Shown here: piece after piece, positions 1 to 5,671 of the stretch
Layout of the letters: every line of letters begins with the position of its first letter
Numbering within the stretch: position 1 is the first letter of the stretch
Source of the DNA: Janthinobacterium lividum
GTDB lineage: Bacteria > Pseudomonadota > Gammaproteobacteria > Steroidobacterales > Steroidobacteraceae
Assembly: GCA_943327025.2 (NCBI GenBank)
Contig: CALPVO020000176.1
Coordinates: forward strand, 1-5,671
DNA length: 5,671 nucleotides
Reading direction: 5' to 3'
Program-made: the position numbers and the translations under genes
The notes under the pieces: model-generated
Told to the model about the DNA's origin: nothing
Database searches by the model: none
The model's input: the letters and a program-made list of their open reading frames with translations, nothing else

Positions 1-59
1 CCCAGCCGCAGAAGCCTGCCAAAGCCAACGCTGGATGATGTGAATTTTTAGTAAATAAT
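1..59. other. Left-edge stretch, no identifiable gene
   Basis: All three forward frames entering from the left edge stop quickly: at 49-51 (TAG), 41-43 (TGA) and 36-38 (TGA). Any of them could be the last codons of an upstream gene. The frame ending at 36-38 would give a Gln/Pro/Lys/Ala-rich tail (QPQKPAKANAG), which looks like a protein C-terminus, but 11 codons cannot decide it. No ATG-started reverse-strand gene begins here. Bases 41-59 are strongly AT-rich compared with the rest of the window and lead into the promoter region. Confidence 0.35.
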
Positions 60-85
60 TAGTGTTGTAGTTGACTATAACACTA
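60..85. promoter_or_regulatory. Candidate repressor operator (26-bp palindrome)
   Basis: This is a near-perfect inverted repeat. The outer arms are TAGTGTT (60-66) and AACACTA (79-85), and the inner arms are TAGT (68-71) and ACTA (74-77). Only the pair 67/78 and the central pair 72/73 fail to match, so 11 of 13 pairs are complementary. The centre overlaps a TTGACT -35-like hexamer at 71-76 upstream of the adaptor gene, where a bound dimer would block RNA polymerase. The size and position suit a TetR-family repressor, the usual local regulator of RND pumps, although other dimeric regulators would also fit. No regulator gene lies in the window. It is not a terminator: it has a GT/AC-rich stem with almost no loop. 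Confidence 0.65.
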
Positions 86-99
86 CTTTTACTTACCAT
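71..99 (+). promoter_or_regulatory. Putative sigma-70 promoter of the efflux operon
   Basis: TTGACT at 71-76 matches the -35 consensus at five of six positions. At 17-bp spacing, TACCAT at 94-99 matches the -10 consensus at four of six. The region is AT-rich in an otherwise GC-rich window and lies 33 bp before the adaptor start codon. Two alternatives cannot be excluded: TATAAC at 76-81 as a -10 box with a poor -35, or TTGTAG (65-70) with TTTACT (88-93). In every version the 60-85 palindrome overlaps the promoter. Confidence 0.45.
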
Positions 100-128
100 C
101 GCGCCACTCCGAACGCTTTTTAGGCGCG
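100..128 (+). repeat. Short inverted repeat before the adaptor start
   Basis: CGCGCC at 100-105 is the reverse complement of GGCGCG at 123-128, with 17 nt between them. The right arm includes part of the only Shine-Dalgarno-like bases (AGG, 122-124) in front of the ATG at 132. If transcription starts upstream of 100, the stem could mask the ribosome binding site. If the TACCAT -10 box is used, transcription would start near 106 and the left arm would be missing from the RNA. Six GC pairs in GC-rich DNA can also arise by chance. Confidence 0.25.
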
Positions 129-131
129 CCC

Positions 132-1271
132 ATGGTCTTTGCCAATCCCGTCCTCCCCAAGTTCTACCGCGCGTCGCTAGGCGCTCTCGCCGCACTTTGC
201 CTCGCGGGTCTCACCGGGTGCCACGGCAAAGCCGACGACAAGCCCGCCGCAGCCCCACCGGCGCCCGTCGAGGTGCAGTCGGCGGCACGGGGCGAGATGC
301 TCGCGGTCTATTCCGGAACAGCACCCATCGAAGCCGATGGCGAAGCCGTGGTGGTAGCCAAGGTCGGCGGAGAACTCCGCCAACTGTTGGTCGAGGAAGG
401 GGCCTATGTCCGTAAAGGGCAGGTGTTGGCAAGGCTTGATGGTGAACGTCTCCGACTGGAAGCCGCGCAAACCAAGGCGCAGTTGTCCAAGCTGGAACGC
501 GACTACAAGCGCAACGTGGAACTGCAGCAACGCGGGTTGGTCGCTGTGAGCGCTTTCGAAAACTTGCGCTATGAAGTGGAAGCCGCGCGCGCGGCATACG
601 ACCTCACTGCTCTGCAACTGTCCTATACCGATATTCGCGCCCCCATCGACGGCGTGGTAGCCGAGCGCTTCGTGAAAGCGGGCAATACCCTGAACCCGAA
701 CGACAAGCTGTTCCGTATCGCCGACCTCTCGCCTCTCGTCGCCCATGTCCACGTGCCGGAAAGCGAACTGCGAAAACTCCGCGTCGGACAAGTAGCCAGC
801 GTTCAAGTCGATGCGGCAGGCGGTGCTTTCCAAAGCATCATCCAGCGCATCAGTCCGGTCGTGGACAGCAACACCGGCACTTTCAAAGTGACGCTGGAAC
901 TCCGCGACCCAGCCAACCGCCTGAAGCCAGGCATGTTTGCACGTATCGACATTGTCCATGAGCGTCGCACGGACGTGGTGCGTATAGCCCGCTCTGCCCT
1001 GCTCGAAGACGACGGCAATCAACGCGTATTCGTGGTGCAAGCGGGCAAGGCAGTCTCCCGCGCGGTAACGCTCGGCCTCACGAATGGGCCACTGGTCGAA
1101 GTAGTGAGTGGTGTCAGTGCGGGGGACCCGGTGGTCGTCGTCGGTCAGGGCACTTTGAAGGACGGCAGCCCAGTACGAGTGGTAACGAGTACACCAACGT
1201 CAGCACCGGCGCCGAAGGTGGTCGGCACCAGCCCCGCACCCGCATCACCGCCCGCACCTGCTGCGCGCTGA
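132..1271 (+). CDS. RND efflux periplasmic adaptor (membrane fusion lipoprotein, HlyD/AcrA type)
   Basis: This 379-residue protein should bridge the RND permease and an outer-membrane TolC-type channel. It has a lipoprotein signal with a basic start (K10, R13), a hydrophobic stretch (about 14-27) and lipobox L27-T-G-C30, predicting lipidation at C30. The lipoyl half-motif at about 70-104 (VEEGAYVRKGQVLARLDG) is followed by an alpha-hairpin (about 105-163). Next come the second lipoyl half (IRAPIDGVVAERFVKAGNTL, 168-187), a beta-barrel domain (about 200-275, with LKPGMFARIDI) and a membrane-proximal domain (about 283-352). A Pro/Ala/Thr-rich tail (353-379) ends the protein. Length is normal for the family. 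The ATG at 132 is chosen because the frame has a stop at 78-80 and no earlier start codon, and because it gives a complete signal peptide. The ribosome binding site is weak (AGG, 7 nt upstream). It is the first gene of the operon. Family assignment is secure; the transported substrate is unknown. Confidence 0.95.
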   Translation: MVFANPVLPKFYRASLGALAALCLAGLTGCHGKADDKPAAAPPAPVEVQSAARGEMLAVYSGTAPIEADGEAVVVAKVGGELRQLLVEEGAYVRKGQVLARLDGERLRLEAAQTKAQLSKLERDYKRNVELQQRGLVAVSAFENLRYEVEAARAAYDLTALQLSYTDIRAPIDGVVAERFVKAGNTLNPNDKLFRIADLSPLVAHVHVPESELRKLRVGQVASVQVDAAGGAFQSIIQRISPVVDSNTGTFKVTLELRDPANRLKPGMFARIDIVHERRTDVVRIARSALLEDDGNQRVFVVQAGKAVSRAVTLGLTNGPLVEVVSGVSAGDPVVVVGQGTLKDGSPVRVVTSTPTSAPAPKVVGTSPAPASPPAPAAR

Positions 1272-1281
1272 GCCCTAGCCC

Positions 1282-4200
1282 ATGCGCCTCGTCGAGATAG
1301 CCACCCGTCGCCGTGTCACGGTGACGATGTTCACGCTGGCCGTGCTGTTGTTCGGCTTCGTCTCGCTTTCGCGACTGAAGGTGAACCTGCTGCCAGACCT
1401 GTCCTACCCCACACTCACCGTGCGGGTAGAACTGCCTGGTAGCGCGCCTCTCGAGGTAGAGAACCTCATCACCCGTCCCGTGGAAGAGGCCGTCGGCATC
1501 ATCCGTAACGTGCGTCAGGTGCGCTCCGTCTCCCGGTCAGGCCAGAGCGATGTCACGCTAGAGTTCGCCTGGGGCACCGATATGGACCTGGCGGGCATCG
1601 ATGTGCGCGAAAAACTGGACCTGCTCCAGTTGCCGCTGGAAGCAAAGCGCCCGCTGCTGCTGCGCTTCGACCCCGCCAGCGAACCCGTCATGCGCTACGC
1701 ACTGCTGGATGTCGGCAGCAAAACAGCTCGTCCCAGCAATTCCGCGAACGCCTTGCCCAAGGCCGATGAGCGACTGAAGTCCCTGCGACGCTTTGCCGAA
1801 GATCGTTTAAAGCCTGATCTAGAATCCGTGGAAGGCTCGGCGGCGGTCAAAGTGAGTGGCGGCCTCGAAGAGGAAATCCAGGTACAGGTCGATGAGCAAC
1901 GTCTGGCACAACTGAATCTCGGCATCGAGATCATTACCAACCGCTTGCGCGCCGAAAACGTCAACCTCTCCGGCGGGCGACTCGAGCAGGGAACCCAGCG
2001 TTTCCTGGTAAGAACGCTGAACGAATTCAGTTCGGTAGACGAGATGGCGAATGCCATCATCGCGACGCACGAGGGACAACCCGTAAAGTTGCGCGACGTC
2101 GCCACAGTGATCCAAGGGCACAAGGACCGCGAAGCCATCACGCGGGTGAATGGCAGCGAATCGGTAGAACTTGCCATTTATAAAGAAGGCGATGCCAATA
2201 CCGTGGCACTGGCTGCGGGCATTCGTAAGGAAGTGGAACTGCTCGCCAAGTCGCTGCCAGCGGGCTCACGCCTTGAACTGGTTTACGATCAAGCCCACTT
2301 CATCAACGCCGCCATCAACGAAGTGAAGGAGTCCGCGCTCATCGGCGGCGTGCTAGCCATCCTGGTTCTCTACTTTTTCCTGCGTGATGCGCGCGCCACC
2401 TTGGTCACCAGCATCGCCATTCCCGTATCGGTCATCGGTACCTTCATGCTCATGTACTGGGCGAAGGTATCGCTCAACATCATGTCGCTCGGCGGCATTG
2501 CTTTGGCCGTGGGCATGCTAGTAGATAACGCCGTGGTGGTACTGGAAGCCATCGTGCGTCGTCGCGAGCAAGGCATGCCAGCGGCAGAAGCGGCCCGCCA
2601 AGGGACGTCGGAGGTAGCGATGGCGGTCACCGCCGCCACCCTGACCTCAGTCGCCGTGTTCTTCCCGATGGTGTTCATTTCCGGCATCGCCGGCCAACTG
2701 TTCCGCGACCAAGCACTCACCGTCACTTTTTCGTTGCTGCTCTCGCTGCTCGTGGCACTGACGCTGGTCCCAATGCTTTCCGCAGGGCGAAGCGAACCAA
2801 ACCCTGGCGTTAACGAAGAGACCGAGACGGCACCGCTACGCGGCCGCGTGGCCACTGCACTCGGAGGGTTGGTGGCAAGCACCCGTCGCATGGGCGCCGC
2901 CGTCTCCGCCTTCATGGCGAAGCTGCTTTCGCCGGGCGTCTGGTTGATGCAGTCGCTCTACCAGTGGGCGGAAGGCGTCTACCCTACCGCCGTGACGTGG
3001 GCGCTCCGACACCGCCGTACCGTACTCGGCGGCGCGGCTGCCCTCTTCCTCGGCACGATGGCACTGGTGCCCTTGCTGGGTACCGAACTCATCCCGCAAA
3101 TGTCGCAGGGAGAGTTCAACGTCGATGTAAAACTCGCTTCCGGCTCGCCACTGGAATCGACGGACCAGGCCATGGTGTCGGCAACGCGTGCTGCCATGGG
3201 CTTGCCTAACCTTAAAACGGCCTATGCGGTCGCCGGTACTGGCAACCGCTTGGATGCCAACCCGGTAGACGCCGGCGAAAATACCGGACGATTGGCCATC
3301 ACCCTCGTAGCGGGTGCCAGCCGCGAGGACGAAGACACGGCTATGAACGCTCTACGCAAGCAGCTGGCCGATCTGGCGGGAACGGATTACCGTTACTCGC
3401 GCCCGAGCCTGTTTAGCTTCGCGGCACCACTGGAGCTGGTTCTCACCGGTTACGACCTCGACCGCCTGAAAGGCGCCGCCGACCAACTGCGCACTGCGCT
3501 GCAAGCGGACGACCGCTACACCGATGTGAAGAGCACGATGGAAGCCGGGAACCCGGAAATCCGCATCGTGTTCAACCAAGAGCGTGCCGCCCAACTCGGG
3601 CTGCCAGTGCGCGATATTGCCGACCGTGTGGTGAACGCCGTGCGCGGCGAGGTGGCCACCCGCTACACCTTGCTGGACAAGAAAATCGACGTTCTGGTCC
3701 GCAGTGTCGATACGCGCGCCTCCAGCGTGGAAGAGGTTCGCAACCTCATCGTGAACCCAGGCAGCGACCGCCCAGTACCGCTCTATGCGGTCGCGTCGGT
3801 CGAACTCGCCACTGGCCCTTCCGAGATTCGCCGTGCCAACCAAGAGCGCGTCGCAGTGGTCAGTGCCAATCTCGGTAGCGGTGACTTGGGCGGTGCCATC
3901 GCTGGTCTGAACGAATTGCTGGCGCGCCAACCGCTGCCGCCGGGAATTGCCGCTTATGTCGGCGGCCAGAGCAGTGAACTTCAGGACTCCTTCGACAGCC
4001 TACAGTTCACCCTCATCCTCGCCATCTTCCTGGTGTACCTGGTCATGGCGTCCCAGTTCGAGAGCCTCATCCATCCACTGGTCATCCTGTTCACTATTCC
4101 ACTGTCAGCCATCGGTGCGGTTTGGGCGCTGCTGCTCACGGGCACCACCGTCAACGTGGTGGCCTACATCGGCCTCATCATGTTGGCAGGTATCGTGGTG

Positions 4201-4494
4201 AACCAATCCATCGTACTCATTGATGCCGTGAACCAGGCTCGCGATCGCGGCCTTTCGCGCCACGCTGCCATCCTCGAAGCGGGACGGGTTCGACTGCGCC
4301 CCATCCTGATCACCAAGTTGACCACCATTCTGGGCTTGCTACCGATGGCGCTCGGCCTTGGCGAAGGCGCCGAAGTTCGAGCCCCCATGGCCATCACCGT
4401 CATCGGTGGCGTACTGCTAACCACGTTCCTCACGTTGCTGGTCATCCCGGTGGTTTACGACGTCATGGATCGTCGACCAGCCGGAGGGGCCTAA
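1282..4494 (+). CDS. RND efflux permease, first of a tandem pair (HAE1-like, AcrB superfamily)
   Basis: This complete 1070-residue inner-membrane transporter is expected to work as a trimer driven by protons. It has the standard duplicated layout: TM1 (about 11-30), a porter/docking domain (31-345), TM2-TM6 (about 351-500), a cytoplasmic linker (501-578), TM7 (about 580-599), a second porter domain (600-905) and TM8-TM12 (about 908-1058). Family marks include LLPDLSYPTLTV (36-47), LPGSAPLEVENLITRPVEEA (51-70), GMLVDNAVVVLE (411-422), GIVVNQSIVLID (970-981) and RLRPILIT (1004-1011). Against AcrB's relay, the D407 position is kept (D415), D408 is Asn (N416), K940 is Asn (N974), and R971 and T978 are kept (R1004, T1011). 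As recalled, Asn at these two positions is usual in one HAE1-like subgroup, so this is not evidence of inactivity. It starts 10 nt after the adaptor with a poor ribosome site, suggesting coupled translation. Substrate cannot be assigned. Confidence 0.96.
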   Translation: MRLVEIATRRRVTVTMFTLAVLLFGFVSLSRLKVNLLPDLSYPTLTVRVELPGSAPLEVENLITRPVEEAVGIIRNVRQVRSVSRSGQSDVTLEFAWGTDMDLAGIDVREKLDLLQLPLEAKRPLLLRFDPASEPVMRYALLDVGSKTARPSNSANALPKADERLKSLRRFAEDRLKPDLESVEGSAAVKVSGGLEEEIQVQVDEQRLAQLNLGIEIITNRLRAENVNLSGGRLEQGTQRFLVRTLNEFSSVDEMANAIIATHEGQPVKLRDVATVIQGHKDREAITRVNGSESVELAIYKEGDANTVALAAGIRKEVELLAKSLPAGSRLELVYDQAHFINAAINEVKESALIGGVLAILVLYFFLRDARATLVTSIAIPVSVIGTFMLMYWAKVSLNIMSLGGIALAVGMLVDNAVVVLEAIVRRREQGMPAAEAARQGTSEVAMAVTAATLTSVAVFFPMVFISGIAGQLFRDQALTVTFSLLLSLLVALTLVPMLSAGRSEPNPGVNEETETAPLRGRVATALGGLVASTRRMGAAVSAFMAKLLSPGVWLMQSLYQWAEGVYPTAVTWALRHRRTVLGGAAALFLGTMALVPLLGTELIPQMSQGEFNVDVKLASGSPLESTDQAMVSATRAAMGLPNLKTAYAVAGTGNRLDANPVDAGENTGRLAITLVAGASREDEDTAMNALRKQLADLAGTDYRYSRPSLFSFAAPLELVLTGYDLDRLKGAADQLRTALQADDRYTDVKSTMEAGNPEIRIVFNQERAAQLGLPVRDIADRVVNAVRGEVATRYTLLDKKIDVLVRSVDTRASSVEEVRNLIVNPGSDRPVPLYAVASVELATGPSEIRRANQERVAVVSANLGSGDLGGAIAGLNELLARQPLPPGIAAYVGGQSSELQDSFDSLQFTLILAIFLVYLVMASQFESLIHPLVILFTIPLSAIGAVWALLLTGTTVNVVAYIGLIMLAGIVVNQSIVLIDAVNQARDRGLSRHAAILEAGRVRLRPILITKLTTILGLLPMALGLGEGAEVRAPMAITVIGGVLLTTFLTLLVIPVVYDVMDRRPAGGA
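4483..4487 (+). promoter_or_regulatory. Ribosome binding site of the second permease
   Basis: GGAGG, within GGAGGGG at 4483-4489, lies inside the last codons of the first permease, 11 nt before the ATG at 4499. That spacing is slightly long. AAGG at 4493-4496 is nearer but too close to be ideal. This is the only clear Shine-Dalgarno match in the operon; the two upstream genes have weak ones. It supports ATG 4499 as the start and points to translational coupling across the 4-nt gap. Confidence 0.5.
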
Positions 4495-4498
4495 GGCC

Positions 4499-5671
4499 AT
4501 GTGGCACACCCGAGTTGCGCTCGCCCGCCCAGTCACTACTTGGATGGCCTTTGCGGCGCTGGCGGTCATCGGCCTCATCAGTGCCCGCCAGTTGCCGCTC
4601 GAGGAGATGCCGGACATCACCTTCCCTGGGGTCTTCATCAACGTCCCCTACCCCGGCTCTACCCCAGAGGAAGTCGAGCGTTTGGTCACGCGTCCCATTG
4701 AGGAAGCGCTAGCCACCCTCCCCGGCATCGAGGAGATTCGTTCCAATTCCACGGCAGACCGTGCTGAAATCCAGGTGATGATGAGTTGGGGCGGGGATGT
4801 AGAGGCACGCGCCTTCGAAGTGAGGACCAAGCTCGATACCATCCGACCCGACCTGCCTGCGGGTGCCGAGCGGATGAACATCTTCTCTGGTTCCACCAGC
4901 GATCAAGCCATCGTAACTCTCCGCCTATCGGCGGAAGAGGATCTTTCCAGCCAATACCAAGCGCTGGAGCGCTACCTGAAGAAACCGCTGGAACGTTTGC
5001 CCGGCGTGGCCCGCGTCGACTTGGCTGGAGTGGACCCGCTCGAAGTGCGTGTGCTGGTGAACGCCGACCGGGCGACCGCCCATGGTGTGTCTCTGGCCGA
5101 CCTGCGAAAACTGCTACAGCAGAGCAATTTCTCTGTCTCCGCCGGAGAGATTACCCAAGGCGGCCAGCGGTTCAGCGTACGGCCGGTAGGTGAATTCACG
5201 ACGCTGGAAGATGTGCGAGCGCTGCTGGTTCGCGGCAATGTGCGGCTAGGCGACGTCGCTGAGGTGACGTTAGCCTCACCCAAGCCGACTGTAGGCCGCC
5301 GTGTGGATGGCCGCCCCGCCGTGGGACTGGACGTCTACAAGACCACTCAGGCGAACGTCATCGACGTCGCCAACCGGGTTCTCGCGGAATTGGAAAAAGC
5401 CAAAACTGCACCGCAGCTGCGCGGAGTGCGTTTTCTCGTGGTGGGCAATCAGGCCGAGTCCATCATGTCCTCGTTGTCGGAACTGCGCTCTGCGGGACTC
5501 ATTGGCGCTGGACTCGCTTTGATAGTGCTGTTCGTGTTCTTGCGCGATGTTCCCACTACCCTGCTAGTCAGTCTGGCCGTCCCTTCCTCGTTGGTAGTGA
5601 CGCTGGCGGCCATGTACTTCACAGGGCTGACGCTCAATGTACTAACCATGATGGGCATGATGCTGTCCGTC
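4499..5671 (+). CDS. RND efflux permease, second of the tandem pair (partial, cut by window edge)
   Basis: The frame is open from the ATG at 4499 to the last base, giving 391 residues, roughly the first 40% of an RND permease of about 1000-1060 residues. The start is supported by the typical N-terminus (MWHTRVALARPVTTWM), the GGAGG site upstream and a 4-nt gap after the first permease. Visible parts are TM1 (about 14-30), LPLEEMPDITFPGVFINVPY (32-51), PGSTPEEVERLVTRPIEEAL (52-71), the first porter/docking region (to about 328), TM2 (about 331-348, ending VFLRD) and TM3 (about 354-374). The window ends in LNVLTMMGMMLSV, just before the TM4 motif where the proton-relay acidic residues normally sit, so its relay cannot be judged. 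By eye it is only about 30% identical to the first permease over the first 130 residues, so it is an old paralogue rather than a recent duplicate. No frameshift is seen. Confidence 0.95.
   Translation, partial: MWHTRVALARPVTTWMAFAALAVIGLISARQLPLEEMPDITFPGVFINVPYPGSTPEEVERLVTRPIEEALATLPGIEEIRSNSTADRAEIQVMMSWGGDVEARAFEVRTKLDTIRPDLPAGAERMNIFSGSTSDQAIVTLRLSAEEDLSSQYQALERYLKKPLERLPGVARVDLAGVDPLEVRVLVNADRATAHGVSLADLRKLLQQSNFSVSAGEITQGGQRFSVRPVGEFTTLEDVRALLVRGNVRLGDVAEVTLASPKPTVGRRVDGRPAVGLDVYKTTQANVIDVANRVLAELEKAKTAPQLRGVRFLVVGNQAESIMSSLSELRSAGLIGAGLALIVLFVFLRDVPTTLLVSLAVPSSLVVTLAAMYFTGLTLNVLTMMGMMLSV

Noticed and set aside
123..130. GGCGCGCC 8-bp palindrome near the adaptor start as a protein-binding site
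   Set aside because: Such short GC palindromes are expected in GC-rich DNA; only its possible pairing with 100-105 is worth noting.
71..415. Forward open frame of 114 codons starting inside the operator
   Set aside because: Its start codon (TTG at 71) is in the palindrome, the product is Arg-rich low-complexity, and most of it overlaps the adaptor in another frame.
177..1040. Long reverse-strand open frame (287 codons) opposite the adaptor
   Set aside because: It lies entirely opposite a gene with clear adaptor domains. Its protein is His- and Gly-rich with no recognisable domain, as expected for the mirror of GC-rich coding sequence.
2521..2532. Asp-to-Asn change in TM4 as a sign that the first permease is a dead pump
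   Set aside because: The frame is intact over 1070 residues, R1004 and T1011 are kept, and the Asn change pairs with a matching TM10 change known in a subgroup of the family.
2370..2915. Reverse-strand open frame (181 codons) inside the first permease
   Set aside because: Ser/Thr/Met/Ala-rich composition mirrors the transmembrane coding sequence opposite; no independent ribosome site or domain is seen.
3352..3930. Reverse-strand open frame (192 codons) inside the first permease
   Set aside because: It is antisense to the second porter domain, which reads as conserved RND protein on the forward strand; the reverse product shows no known domain.
4501..5193. Short forward frames within the start of the second permease
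   Set aside because: They are out of frame with the continuous RND reading frame from 4499 and have Arg/Pro-rich products without family features.
1..5671. RNA genes, CRISPR arrays, insertion sequences, attachment sites or terminators
   Set aside because: No tRNA- or rRNA-like sequence, spaced direct repeats, transposase fragments or stem-plus-T-run structures were seen. The gaps between genes are only 10 and 4 nt.

Overview
This window holds most of an RND-type efflux operon reading left to right: a short regulatory region, a lipoprotein periplasmic adaptor (membrane fusion protein), and two different RND inner-membrane permeases in tandem. The second permease runs off the right edge. An envelope pump with a lipoprotein adaptor means a Gram-negative host. 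The high-GC coding sequence, around 60% by eye, and the protein style fit a proteobacterium. A gammaproteobacterium such as a xanthomonad is plausible, but the window cannot prove this.

Layout. Bases 1-59 carry no identifiable gene; at most they are the tail of an upstream one. Composition drops sharply to AT-rich at about 41-99. That stretch contains a 26-bp near-perfect palindrome (60-85) whose centre overlaps a TTGACT -35-like hexamer, so it is a good candidate repressor operator and promoter. The adaptor is at 132-1271. After 10 nt comes the first permease at 1282-4494 (1070 residues, complete). After 4 nt comes the second permease at 4499-5671 (391 residues seen, open at the edge, ending at about the start of TM4).

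How they should work together: each permease would use the proton gradient to move substrates from the periplasm or inner-membrane leaflet. The adaptor would link the permease trimer to an outer-membrane TolC-family channel, which is not encoded here. Two adjacent, clearly different permeases behind one adaptor resemble known two-permease pumps such as MdtABC, MuxABC and SmeIJK, so a mixed permease trimer is a reasonable inference. Substrates cannot be read from the sequence.

This is mostly a recognisable kind of system. The points worth a second look are the unlinked operator, the non-AcrB proton-relay residues of the first permease, and the tandem permease arrangement.
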